Source: JBGTGG01 sp964398945 (lineage in GTDB: Bacteria > Bacteroidota > Bacteroidia > Cytophagales > Cyclobacteriaceae). From it: a stretch of DNA of 64,000 nt. This document shows, in pieces, positions 1-7,967 of this stretch (the stretch's first letter is position 1; each line of letters begins with the position of its first letter). Made by a program: the position numbers and the translations under genes. The stretch is from assembly GCA_964398945.1 (NCBI GenBank), contig CAYNOT010000009.1, positions 1 to 64,000 of the forward strand. The letters are read 5' to 3'. The notes under the pieces were generated by a model. That model saw only the letters and a list, made by a program, of their open reading frames with translations. It searched no databases and was not told the DNA's origin.

Positions 1-62
1 GAAATGATTTTTACATTTGACAAAAATACTGTCCGGCAGAACTAGACCACCTCAAGCAGCGT

Positions 63-1013
63 TTGACCAGCATTCTATTGGCTCACCTTGGATTGTTTCC
101 AGACCCTGCTACTTATAAGAGCACATTAGAGAGATTTGCCAGCGAAGACGATGAACCAGGAGACGAAGAGGAAGAACAGCTTGATAACATTTTTGAATGG
201 ACATTTGAAGCCTTAACTGTAAAGGGAAAAGATAAACAGGCTATACATGATGCACTTGTAGAAGGGAATTACAAAATGATGAGTCTTGGCATTGACGATG
301 ATTTTCTTAAATCCAACTTTTTAGGGTTTTCATATTTGGTGCCAAATATTTCCGATCCAAAGCAACAACAAAAGTACTACTCGTCCGTCTTTCGAAACAT
401 TAACATTCAGGGCCAGCGATTGCTATTCCAAGAAAGTCGGGAGTCCTTGTATTTCTTGGATAATACGTTGTCACAATTTTTTAGCCCGGATTTCGCTAAC
501 AACATTTCGATTAAGATTCTTAGCCAAACAACAAAGCTAGATTTCGTGAGATACCTCTCTTTACTATCACAGTACAAAGAGGATGGCAATACAGGCAGAA
601 TTGCAAGAGGTTATAAACAACGCATGGAGACCTATTATGAAGAATATATTTACTCTGTAGCAGGAGAAAATAATTCATCCTTGTTTATAGACTTCCTGAG
701 CATTTTTCCTGACAAGAATTTTAATCCACGCTTTCAGCGCTTATCACAAGCGATGTCTGCGCTAGAACTTCCAACGCAGTTTACCTCGATTATTGAAATA
801 GATATGTATTTTTTCGGACTAATTAATTCAATTGTTTTTGATGATAAAACAATAAATGATTCTGATAAAGATGGGTTGAAACAGGAACTGAGTGCTAAGA
901 TCGAAGAATTCAGAGCAGATGGTCCTCATGCGAAATCACCAGCCGCGCTGAAGTACTTAAAGTCTCGTATTGATTCGTCTGTTGAAATATATCAAAAGCA
1001 CATAAATGAATAA
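63..1013 (+). CDS. Unknown protein, start uncertain (possible 5' frameshift)
   Basis: I do not recognise this 316-residue reading. It is hydrophilic, has an acidic patch near residues 27-40 (EDDEPGDEEEE) and no signal peptide or membrane segment. The earliest start in frame is a TTG at 63, but the frame is open back to a TGA at 18-20 and reads plausible protein there (ELDHLKQRL). A second frame starting at ATG 4 reads MIFTFDKNTVRQN and stops at 43-45, exactly where the other becomes convincing. The true gene may therefore start at or before base 4 and carry a one- or two-base frameshift near 36-45. It overlaps the next gene by 8 bp, so the two are probably co-translated. A role as partner of the HEPN-like protein downstream is inference from position only. 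Confidence 0.6.
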   Translation: MTSILLAHLGLFPDPATYKSTLERFASEDDEPGDEEEEQLDNIFEWTFEALTVKGKDKQAIHDALVEGNYKMMSLGIDDDFLKSNFLGFSYLVPNISDPKQQQKYYSSVFRNINIQGQRLLFQESRESLYFLDNTLSQFFSPDFANNISIKILSQTTKLDFVRYLSLLSQYKEDGNTGRIARGYKQRMETYYEEYIYSVAGENNSSLFIDFLSIFPDKNFNPRFQRLSQAMSALELPTQFTSIIEIDMYFFGLINSIVFDDKTINDSDKDGLKQELSAKIEEFRADGPHAKSPAALKYLKSRIDSSVEIYQKHINE

Positions 1014-1743
1014 TCACACAGAATTCATCTTATCACCAATTGCGGATATCTTGAGTGACGTATTAAATTCCAGCGCAGGAATTGGAGATGGTATTGAAAC
1101 ATTTCCACTCTGCGATTATGTAATGCAATCTGTATTTCTGAAAATGACTGGCTTCCAAGAGCAAAAGATGAAAAGTGTTTGCTGGGGTTTGGCATCCAAT
1201 GACTACGAGTACCGCTACGAGTTTACCAAAACTCCATTAGGCGAATGTTCTAATTATAAAGACAAGCAGATTATATATAAAGATTTGATTAAGCAGATAA
1301 AAAAACGCAGCCCTATCTTTAATGTTCAAACCGACCTAGATAAAACAAAAATATTGGCCGATACCGCCTTACAGATTAAAGACAAGTTTGGAGGTACAAA
1401 TCTATCAATCTGGGCACAAAAGAGTTTTAATGAGTATGAAAACATTTGGAGTCAAGTTCAACTCATGCATTTTGCCAACGATGAAGGTAATTTATTTACT
1501 TCACCTACTACAGGTATCTCATTGAAAAAGATCTATGAGGATCATTTATACAGACACAGAAATAGAATTGCACACAATACTCAATCTTATCAACAAAATT
1601 TGCCAACTCTAAAAACGTTAATCAACGATGATTATAGGTATGAAAATTATTTTATTCATTTCTCGCTCTTAGTATTGATTGACAGTATTTTTATTGAACT
1701 TTTTAAAAAATATCTTCTAGTTCATGAAGAATATGCCGAGTAG
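1006..1743 (+). CDS. HEPN-like domain protein (putative RNase)
   Basis: This is a 245-residue protein with no signal peptide. Near the C-terminus, residues 185-190 read RNRIAH in the context LYRHRNRIAHN. That fits the R-x4-H catalytic motif of HEPN ribonucleases, particularly the RiboL-PSP and MAE_28990-like groups in which R..IAH is followed by a helical tail; the tail here is helical and hydrophobic. HEPN proteins of this type occur in toxin-antitoxin, abortive infection and other defence operons. The ATG lies inside the end of the preceding gene (8-bp overlap), so the pair should be coupled. The HEPN call rests on the motif alone. The first 150 residues match nothing I know. Intactness of the partner is doubtful because of its 5' end. 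Confidence 0.6.
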   Translation: MNNHTEFILSPIADILSDVLNSSAGIGDGIETFPLCDYVMQSVFLKMTGFQEQKMKSVCWGLASNDYEYRYEFTKTPLGECSNYKDKQIIYKDLIKQIKKRSPIFNVQTDLDKTKILADTALQIKDKFGGTNLSIWAQKSFNEYENIWSQVQLMHFANDEGNLFTSPTTGISLKKIYEDHLYRHRNRIAHNTQSYQQNLPTLKTLINDDYRYENYFIHFSLLVLIDSIFIELFKKYLLVHEEYAE

Positions 1744-2154
1744 ACAATGAAGTCTAGGACGAAAGGACTTACCATTTTATTGTAAGCTGTTTTCAGATAA
1801 CAATAGCAATGCCTTCGGCCCGGGCTATTCGCTACAAGTCCAGCCTCGCTACTGCTAACCCACTTCGTGCTTTCCGCTTCTATCCCTATTACTTTTCCCA
1901 GCGCAGCAGCAACACACATTGTGCAGGCCACACATGCCAACGCGAAAACCAAAGCCTACCCAAAGAGTGTCGCTGCCCCAGTCCGTTGATGAATGTTGAA
2001 GATTGAGTTAGTGAAAGCCCGCGCTAAAAACTTTCTATGAAGATTTCGGTAAGCCCGGATTCCTAAGCTATGTTAACATAACGCTCGCCATTATATAACT
2101 TTATCTCCAATTTGTTAATTAAGTCAAAGTACACTAAAGAATTATTAGCCCCTA
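1744..2154. other. Non-coding stretch with G+C-rich block
   Basis: I see no supportable gene here. Bases about 1805-2040 are clearly richer in G+C than both neighbours and carry short open frames on both strands with no RBS or family resemblance. The block looks like a foreign or repeat-derived fragment. A perfect 12-bp palindrome TATGTTAACATA lies at 2069-2080. At 2086-2104 the sequence CGCCATTATATAAC resembles the core of the dispersed repeats at 3322, 7891, 16906 and 17716. Confidence 0.4.
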
Positions 2155-2516
2155 TTGTTAAAAGCGCTACCTACTAATTACTCACAGGTCGTTAGAACAT
2201 TTCGGAGAACAAAAGGAAAGGTTCATGGTAGTACATTGGCACATGTGAAAGCTGTAATACAGAAACATAATCTAGATACTTCACATTTTAATGGATCTAG
2301 TTGGACAGCGGGTTTAATTAATCCAACGAGAGTTGCTTATACAAAAGCAATACCGGAGTTTGGAATAATCAACCTTTAACATTACAATTATATAGATCAT
2401 GCGGATGGTGATAATATAGTAATAATGAGGATGATAATTTAAAAATACGATGTCCAAACTGCCACACACAAACAAGTACCTACAACGGTAAGAATAACCG
2501 AAAATCTCAAACTTAG
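2155..2516 (+). pseudogene. HNH endonuclease pseudogene (several frameshifts)
   Basis: The remains of an HNH homing-type endonuclease are spread over all three frames. The first part (74 codons to the stop at 2377-2379) ends with KHNLDTSHFNGSSW, the typical N-terminal signature of small Bacteroidota HNH proteins. Further on, another frame reads EWNNQPLTLQL, another IDHADGDN, and a third NNEDDNLKIRCPNCHTQT followed by a stop at 2514-2516. Joined, these give the family's DH-(A/I)DGDN and CPNCH metal-site motifs. At least three frame changes are needed, and most of the middle region, including the usual first CxxC, is missing. The gene is therefore dead. It sits in a zone with other broken genes. 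Confidence 0.8.
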
Positions 2517-2715
2517 TTGCCTAAGACCAATAAACTTAACTCTCAGCAATTTATATAGGGACAACCTGCTAAGTTGTACGTACCGCTATGCGGTATCCGG
2601 ATCACGGACCGGTGCCCTCTACCATAGAATCGTTTAGTATTTTATTATCTTTCTGATAGGAAATTTTGTAAAATTGTGAATTGTTTTATTAATGCTGTAT
2701 TAATTTATTTAAAGT

Positions 2716-3132
2716 ATGCGTTTAAAGCTTTTTGGTTTGGTACTAATATCCTTAACTGGCATCTTCTCGGCCTGTGATAGACTGCCTTGTGAAAATAAAA
2801 ACATGCTCTTTAACCAAGCTTCACCAGATTCAAAAGAATACAAGGACGAATTAATAAAGGAAATCGAAAGCATAGGAACAAAAAATATTACTTTCTGGTA
2901 TGAGGGCAGTGTAGTACGTGGTGGAAATGATTTTATTAAAGTTCGAGTGAAAGGAAAAGAATTATGTGCTATTGGCGATTTTGAAGTCAGAGATTGGGGT
3001 AAGCTAAATGGGGCTAAAAATAATGACTCATATATTGGAGCTGAGTTAAGAGGGTTTAATTTTTTTGTAGAAAGAAGTGAATCAGGTGCTACCTTTTTAA
3101 TATTCGATGATTTGGAAAAAATCATCGATTAA
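2716..3132 (+). CDS. Small lipoprotein of unknown function
   Basis: A 138-residue protein with an N-terminal signal of the lipoprotein type: positive start (MRLK), hydrophobic run, then a lipobox-like LTGIFSAC with the acylated cysteine at residue 20. The mature part is soluble and mixed alpha/beta, with a second cysteine pair (PCEN, ELCAIG). I recognise no family. An equally long open frame exists on the opposite strand, but it has no signal, family feature or RBS and is taken as its shadow. The gene stands alone between a dead HNH gene and a probable bidirectional terminator. Envelope location is likely; function is unknown. Confidence 0.7.
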   Translation: MRLKLFGLVLISLTGIFSACDRLPCENKNMLFNQASPDSKEYKDELIKEIESIGTKNITFWYEGSVVRGGNDFIKVRVKGKELCAIGDFEVRDWGKLNGAKNNDSYIGAELRGFNFFVERSESGATFLIFDDLEKIID

Positions 3133-3154
3133 CATATTTCGTTCTAAAAAAAAT

Positions 3155-3195
3155 AAACCCCATTTTCTCCAAAATTATGGATCGAACGGGGTTTT
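3155..3195. terminator. Possible bidirectional terminator
   Basis: AAACCCC at 3155-3161 pairs with GGGGTTT at 3188-3194. A T-run follows on the plus strand and an A-run precedes it, which is a T-run on the minus strand. It lies just after the lipoprotein gene. The loop is long (26 nt), so confidence is moderate. Confidence 0.4.
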
Positions 3196-3290
3196 GATAA
3201 TTTGCTGTCGCCACAAGAAACTAAATTATCTTTCGCGAATGTACCTGTTTTGCCAGAGCGCGGGACGACAGGCTCCACCCAAGCTAATTA

Positions 3291-3338
3291 ATCCCGATGC
3301 TTCATCGGGATAGGCGCCACGCAAGAACATTATATAAC
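3291..3338 (+). repeat. Dispersed repeat copy A (hairpin plus TATAAC core)
   Basis: A perfect hairpin ATCCCGATG-CTT-CATCGGGAT (3291-3311) is followed by GGCGCCACGCAAGAACAT and ends in TATATAAC at 3338. Copy C at 16880-16924 shares the stretch AGGCGCCACGCAAGAACATT. Copy B at 7871-7907 shares the hairpin and the AAGAACATT core. The remaining intergenic DNA from 3196 to 3447 holds no gene I can support. Confidence 0.7.
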
Positions 3339-3447
3339 TCTTTCCTTCCTTCGCGCTTTCTGCCTGAGTAATTGCTATCAACGATTACCACATGAATGTT
3401 GGACTCCGGCAGTTTTGATTATCCAATAAAACTAACTAACCTTCATT

Positions 3448-5226
3448 TTACTCCGTATCCCGGATTGATTCAGCAGGTATCAAATTCCTCCTTTCACCAA
3501 TCTGCTGACGCCACATCGCGTAGTATAAACCTTTTTGTAACAACAATTCTTGATGTGAACCGGTCTCAACAATCTTTCCCTTCTCCAGCACGTAGATTAC
3601 ATCGGCATGCAATATGGTCGATAAACGATGGGCAATCAATATGGTGATCTGCTCACTTTTGCCGGAAAACTGCCTGATCGTATTGGTGACTATTTCTTCG
3701 GTTAACGAATCGAGAGCCGAAGTTGCCTCATCAAAAATTAACAACCGTGGTGTGCGTAACAAAGCCCGGGCAATAGAAATACGCTGCTTTTCACCCCCTG
3801 ACAATTTCATGCCCCCTTCTCCCAGCATGGTTTCTATTCCTTTTGGGGAACCGTCCAGCAATTTTTTACAGGATGCCTTGTGCAGGGCATCGATGATCTC
3901 GGCATCCGAAGCATCGGATTTTACTAATAGTAAATTTTCTTTTATAGTACCGGCAAACAACTGTGTGTCCTGGGTTACAAAACCAATTTGCCTGCGCAAA
4001 TCATTATACTTGATCTGGGAGAAAGGATGTTCATTGAAATCAATACTTCCCTGTATCGGTTTATACAACCCAACCAATAATTTAACCAGCGTGGATTTAC
4101 CGGATCCGGAAGGCCCTACAAAGGCTATGGTTTCCCCGGCTTGTACCTTGAAGGAGATGTCGTCAATGGCATTGGTGAATGCTGTCTTATGGCGAAACAC
4201 AACATCCCGAAAGTTGATCGTCTGCAAATCGCCCATGGCGATATGATTGTCAGGTGTTTTTTCAATGGGCTTATTCATCAATTGGTCAAAGTTGCTGATG
4301 GAGGCTTGCACCTCTCTGTAGCTGAGGATGATGTTTCCCAAATCCTGTAAGGGACCGAATATTGAGGTGGAGATAAACTGCATGGCAATGAGTTCCCCGG
4401 TAGTTAAAATCTCGCTAAAGATTAACCAGAGCAATATGAATAAGATGGACTGCTTCAGTATGCTCAGCAAGGTTCCCTGTAAGAATGTCAGCGTACGCAC
4501 TTTTCTGACTTTCTCCATTTCCAGTTCAAATATTTTAAGCGTCTGTTCCTTCAATCTCCGTATCTCAGGAAATGTCAACCCTAAACTTTTGACCAGCTCA
4601 ATATTCCGTAATGATTCCGTAATAACGCCCGACATCCTGTTGGTTTCGCGATTGATGGAGCGTTGTATCGTTTTGATTTTTTTACTCAGCAGCCCGGTCA
4701 ATGATCCTAACACCAGGATCCCGATTATAAAAACCGGGATGAGCATCCAGTTTTTTGTAACGGAATACCAGATCAGAAAACCTAACCCTACCAGTGATGA
4801 AAAGATAATATTGATGAAGGCATTGATGAATTGTTGGGTATCGGACCGGACTTTACTTAAAACCGCTAGCGTTTCGCCACTGCGTTGTTCTTCGAACTCA
4901 TGAAAAGACAAACGAAGCGTTTGCTTTAATCCGTCATTAAATATTTGCATTCCAAACTTCTGAACCGTCAGCCGTGTAAAATACTCCTGGAAAGATTTGG
5001 CAATACGGGCCAGTAAAGCAATGGCGATAGCTACTCCCAGCCACCAAAGCACTCCCTGCATCAGTTCATCCGTAGAGAGGTTGTTCGGGTTGGTGGCATA
5101 TTCGTCAATGATTTTTCCAAAGATCAGCGGATCAACCAGGCTTAGTAGCTGGCTGATTCCTGCCAGCGTGAGCGAAACAACAATTAACCATTGTTCTGGC
5201 TTTAAATATTTCCAGAGAATCTCCAT
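3448..5226 (-). CDS. ABC exporter, fused permease and ATPase (MsbA/MDR type)
   Basis: A 592-residue half-transporter. About six membrane segments occupy residues 15-310 (ABC type I exporter fold). The nucleotide-binding domain follows, with Walker A GPSGSGKST around residue 370, signature LSGGEKQR, Walker B LLIFDEATSALD and the H-loop in IAHRLS. All catalytic motifs are intact. Such proteins work as homodimers in the inner membrane and export lipids, drugs or peptides; the substrate cannot be read from sequence. The start at 5226 gives a normal N-terminus (MEILWKYLKPEQW). The gene stands alone. Length and domain order are ordinary for this family. Confidence 0.95.
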   Translation of the reverse strand: MEILWKYLKPEQWLIVVSLTLAGISQLLSLVDPLIFGKIIDEYATNPNNLSTDELMQGVLWWLGVAIAIALLARIAKSFQEYFTRLTVQKFGMQIFNDGLKQTLRLSFHEFEEQRSGETLAVLSKVRSDTQQFINAFINIIFSSLVGLGFLIWYSVTKNWMLIPVFIIGILVLGSLTGLLSKKIKTIQRSINRETNRMSGVITESLRNIELVKSLGLTFPEIRRLKEQTLKIFELEMEKVRKVRTLTFLQGTLLSILKQSILFILLWLIFSEILTTGELIAMQFISTSIFGPLQDLGNIILSYREVQASISNFDQLMNKPIEKTPDNHIAMGDLQTINFRDVVFRHKTAFTNAIDDISFKVQAGETIAFVGPSGSGKSTLVKLLVGLYKPIQGSIDFNEHPFSQIKYNDLRRQIGFVTQDTQLFAGTIKENLLLVKSDASDAEIIDALHKASCKKLLDGSPKGIETMLGEGGMKLSGGEKQRISIARALLRTPRLLIFDEATSALDSLTEEIVTNTIRQFSGKSEQITILIAHRLSTILHADVIYVLEKGKIVETGSHQELLLQKGLYYAMWRQQIGERRNLIPAESIRDTE

Positions 5227-5457
5227 ATTGTTTCGGTCTGAAAAAAGTCAATGTAATGATTTAAACTTTACGAAGTAGCAATTCTGAAGTTGTTAGCGGA
5301 ACAAACGTATAAGTAGTTTTGTCAATGCAAACCTGACGGCATAGAACATCGTATTCACCTGCCGGAGAGGCAGGCTCCCCTCCTCTTTTCTGATTTGCTA
5401 TTTTGAAATTGGCTCCGTAGTGGTTGACATAAGCTGATCGAATTTTGACAATGGACG

Positions 5458-5498
5458 GAGTTTTGACCAGGCGTTTGTTCATGCCTGAAATTATTTAG
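5458..5498 (+). repeat. 41-bp direct repeat, left copy
   Basis: Begins GAGTTTTGACCAGG and contains TCATGC. It matches the copy at 6063-6103 at about 31 of 41 positions by my count. The two copies bracket the DUF433/DUF5615 module. Between this repeat and the ABC gene (5227-5457) there is a small REP-like hairpin CCTGCC-GGAGA-GGCAGG at 5358-5374 and a weak open frame that I do not call. Confidence 0.55.
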
Positions 5499-5783
5499 CG
5501 TGTCTTATTCGGATAAATCTTTTTTGAATAACCGTAAAAGAATTGAGTAATTGTTCTTTGTATTTAAGTATTAAAGGACAAACTATGCCAGCCCTTTCCT
5601 GAGTGGTTAATCCTTCCATCCTTAACAAGATAACACCGGAGTGAATTTTATTTAAGCGATAAACTAATTCCCCGAAATCCTTGTCTTTTGTAATCAGAAT
5701 CCTATTCTCGTCAGCAGCAATTTGAAGAAGCACATCCCATCTACAATACTCCTGTCAACACCTTCATCAGCCAAAAATTTCAT
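5491..5783 (-). pseudogene. DUF5615 PIN-like toxin, internally deleted
   Basis: The start codon at 5783 overlaps the stop of the DUF433 gene in an ATGA junction and opens the normal family N-terminus MKFLADEGVDRSIVDGM. The frame then fails. The other conserved half, LLQIAADENRILITKDKDF, resumes in a different frame from about 5733 and runs to the stop at 5491. Between the halves roughly 20-30 residues expected in DUF5615 proteins are absent, so the lesion is a deletion with frame change. The acidic residues of the PIN-like fold are split between the two frames. The toxin should be inactive. A downstream restart could still make the 80-residue C-terminal piece. Confidence 0.75.
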
Positions 5784-6010
5784 ACGGTAACAGGATATGA
5801 CTTTTCTCCTTTCAATGCTTCCACAGCAAAAGCCAAAGCAGCGGAAACAGCTTCTTTAGTCAGTCGTGGATATGATTTTAAAAGATTGTCAACCGATTCT
5901 CCGGCAGAAAGAGACTCCAGTATTAACTCAACGGTGATACGGGTGCCTTTAATGACAGGCTTACCCATCATAATGTGCGGATTTATTTCAATGTAAGAGG
6001 AAGCATTCAT
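5780..6010 (-). CDS. DUF433 antitoxin
   Basis: A 76-residue protein with the DUF433 hallmarks: YIEINPHIMMGKPVIKGTRI followed by a short helix-turn-helix-like region (LILESLSAGESVDNLLKSYP) and AVSAALAFA. DUF433 proteins are VapB-like antitoxins usually encoded just before a DUF5615 PIN-like toxin, as here; the two frames overlap by 4 bp (ATGA). The antitoxin looks complete while its toxin is deleted, so it is probably an orphan left by decay. It would act as a DNA-binding autorepressor. The module is flanked by imperfect 41-bp direct repeats. Confidence 0.85.
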   Translation of the reverse strand: MNASSYIEINPHIMMGKPVIKGTRITVELILESLSAGESVDNLLKSYPRLTKEAVSAALAFAVEALKGEKSYPVTV

Positions 6011-6062
6011 AACAATTCTATTTGCAGTTTTACAAAGATACCACGAATTTATTAGCTATACA

Positions 6063-6103
6063 GAGTTTAGACCAGGTCTTTACTCATGCTTAAAAATACT
6101 TAA
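6063..6103 (+). repeat. 41-bp direct repeat, right copy
   Basis: Begins GAGTTTAGACCAGG and contains TCATGC. It is the partner of 5458-5498 in the same orientation, 605 bp away. The two may be the scar of the insertion that carried the antitoxin-toxin module, or two copies of an intergenic repeat. Confidence 0.55.
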
Positions 6104-6578
6104 CCATAACACAAAGTTACGGGCTTGCGGAAAAGAAAGCAGCAAGGGTTCGCGGAGTTTATCCCGCACTCTTGCGGGGCCTGCTCGTAAAAAAATCTCC
6201 TCCCTCCCCTCCTGCTAACCCACATGCCTTGGGTAGTATTTTTTTACGGCAGCCCTTGCACCTTTCTATCCGATCCCGTGTGGTCGTGTCATGTTTAAAT
6301 ATATTATAAAAGTCAATATCGGTGGGTGCCTGCCCCGAGCTTCTCGGGGGTGGGCTATCGGTGGGCGTTTCCGCCAGTTGGCGGATTAAGCCATTTCTGT
6401 TTGCATGGTTTCCCTCTGGCATCAAAGAGGTTTTCCTCAGGGTCTTGTGGCTTGAGGTTGCAGTTTCAGAGCTCCCTTTTTAGGGGGCTCTTTTTTAGTA
6501 TTGGGAACAACACTTCAAAATTATTTCTATTTTTGAAAAAATCGTCCAAACAAAATGGTCAAATGAAAGCAGAGAGTT
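6104..6578. other. Non-coding remnant region
   Basis: No intact gene is supported. Visible structure: an inverted repeat CGTAAAAAAA (6186-6195) with TTTTTTTACG (6239-6248), a hairpin CCCCGAG-CTT-CTCGGGG near 6332-6348, and a terminator at 6469-6496. Short open frames on both strands have no family resemblance. It lies between a decayed toxin locus and a truncated DUF1016 gene and is probably debris of the same turnover. Confidence 0.4.
6469..6496 (+). terminator. Rho-independent terminator
   Basis: GAGCTCCC (6469-6476) pairs with GGGGGCTC (6483-6490) with one G-U wobble, followed by six T residues. No intact gene ends before it, so it probably terminated a gene now lost. Confidence 0.6.
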
Positions 6579-6875
6579 TTGGAGAGTACATCCGGAAGGT
6601 TCTTTTTGAAGAAGAGCATGAAGGAAAAGAACGTGGCCGATTACTGTAAGTATATAGTAAAATCAATATCAGATTACTTTCAGCCGCAGTTAGGTACAAG
6701 TTTTTCCATTCGCCAATTAGAAATGAACAGGCAGTTTTACCGCCTGTTTCCAAATACGAACGCACTGCGTTCGCAATTCAGTTGGACACACTACCGAACA
6801 CTCATACGCATTGACAATCAAGACAAAAGAGAGTTTTACATAGCCGAAGCCGACAGTTCCACTGGCGGCAGGTGA
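6579..6875 (+). pseudogene. DUF1016/YhcG nuclease fragment
   Basis: The reading frame contains GTSFSIRQLEMNRQFYRLF and then LRSQFSWTHYRTLIRI with REFYIAEA. This is the conserved N-terminal half of the YhcG family (DUF1016_N, linked to a PD-(D/E)XK nuclease domain). Full proteins are about 330-380 residues. This piece has 98 codons and stops right after the EFYIAEA region, so the catalytic half is missing. The first 25 codons do not look like the family, so the start is unreliable. The fragment cannot be a functional nuclease. Confidence 0.75.
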
Positions 6876-6917
6876 AAGTCCGGTAAAGTTGTTGCACCGT
6901 GCTGATCGCCAAACGAT

Positions 6918-7673
6918 TTACGATTCATTATAATCGCCTACCATTCTGGTGAAAGCCTCTAACGTATCTAGTTGGAAGCTGGACTCAAAGACAGGTCCTT
7001 TCATAAAAAGATCCCTAAAACCATATTTGTTTTTAGCGTAATCAGTTAAGACGGTTTTATTATCGCCTACAAGGGACTTTATATTGATGGTAGACATATT
7101 CTTCGCCTCCTCTCCTTCTTTCTGGGAAAGAATCTCAAAGTTGTTTTCCTGCCATTTGACATAATCAGCATCATTAACTTTCGTACGGTCAGGTAAGTAA
7201 GGCGTAACGATACCCTGGGTGTGGTGATACTTTTTAAAAACGGTAATCTTTCCTTCCGTAACAACTTCTAACATCAGTTTACTAGGAATCTGGTCTTGTT
7301 TTCTTTTCGCAAAGAGATTGGCATATTTTGCCTTTTTGAATTTTTTACCATTTTCAAGTGTAAAACTTTGCAAGTCTTTGGCATCATACACAACAACGGC
7401 TTTATCTACATTTTCCCCTGCACTGAAAGCTGTATAGGTTTTCTCGTCAATCAGGTTAACCCTTTTTTGAAATTCCTGAGGGTTCATCATATCAATGAAT
7501 ATATATCCATTAATCTCATCCCCATTTTCAAGTATTACTGTACCTTTTTCATATTTCCCTACCGAACTGGGAGTCCGTAATTGCGCGATGGCATTGTTAA
7601 ATGTGAAGCTTAAAAGGACTAGTAGCACGGCTGCTATAGTTGAATGGGTTATTGATTTTGTCATGGTTTTCAT
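6918..7673 (-). CDS. Secreted protein of unknown function
   Basis: A 251-residue protein if started at the ATG at 7673, where MKTMTKSITHSTIAAVLLVL opens a clean signal peptide ending near NNAIAQ. A longer frame to 7793 adds 40 residues that would bury the signal, so the internal start is preferred; AGGGA lies just upstream of it. The mature part begins with LRTPSSVGKYEKGTVILENG, a beta-rich opening typical of Bacteroidota periplasmic proteins with the layout 'value given by an attribute of the gene product'. I recognise no enzyme motif. Same strand as the two secreted genes behind it, but a 295-bp gap containing repeat copy B separates them. Confidence 0.75.
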   Translation of the reverse strand: MKTMTKSITHSTIAAVLLVLLSFTFNNAIAQLRTPSSVGKYEKGTVILENGDEINGYIFIDMMNPQEFQKRVNLIDEKTYTAFSAGENVDKAVVVYDAKDLQSFTLENGKKFKKAKYANLFAKRKQDQIPSKLMLEVVTEGKITVFKKYHHTQGIVTPYLPDRTKVNDADYVKWQENNFEILSQKEGEEAKNMSTINIKSLVGDNKTVLTDYAKNKYGFRDLFMKGPVFESSFQLDTLEAFTRMVGDYNES

Positions 7674-7870
7674 TTCCCTGAATTTGTTACGTATAGTTAA
7701 AGAGCATCTTGCAATCGCTGATTGTTGCAATTGAATCTGGTTGTAATTTAAGGTTAATATACTTAAATACACAAACACTGTACCAACGCCCAACTTGTTT
7801 TGTCAGTTACATAATCCTTAGGTTAGCGGCTATGGCTTGTCAGCAGGACAAGCTATGCCTAAGCCATTTA

Positions 7871-7907
7871 ATCCCGATGAAACATCGGGACAAGAACATT
7901 GTATAAC
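7871..7907 (+). repeat. Dispersed repeat copy B
   Basis: Hairpin TCCCGATG-AAA-CATCGGGA (7872-7890) followed directly by CAAGAACATTGTATAAC (7891-7907). A second hairpin GCTTGTC-AGCAG-GACAAGC precedes it at about 7833-7851. It lacks the AGGCGCCACG spacer seen in copies A and C. Confidence 0.7.
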
Positions 7908-7967
7908 TTTTTCCCAGTGCGCTGCCGGATTGCCTCAACTCGCTCTAAATTGAAAAGAAAAAACTGT

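Noticed and set aside
1722..2006. Short open frames on both strands in the G+C-rich block
   Set aside because: No RBS, no family resemblance, and frames overlap on opposite strands.
2521..2640. tRNA or structured RNA
   Set aside because: TACCGC-TAT-GCGGTA and CCGG dyads are present, but no cloverleaf, CCA end or tRNA consensus could be built.
2709..3125. 138-residue open frame on the minus strand
   Set aside because: It mirrors the plus-strand lipoprotein of equal length, which has a signal peptide and lipobox; the minus-strand frame has neither.
5261..5482. 73-residue minus-strand frame beginning MNKRLVKTPS
   Set aside because: It starts inside the 41-bp direct repeat and contains a REP-like hairpin; composition suggests repeat-derived sequence, not a gene.
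6159..6649. Open frames on both strands around a hairpin-rich remnant
   Set aside because: Crossed by a terminator and inverted repeats; no recognisable domain.
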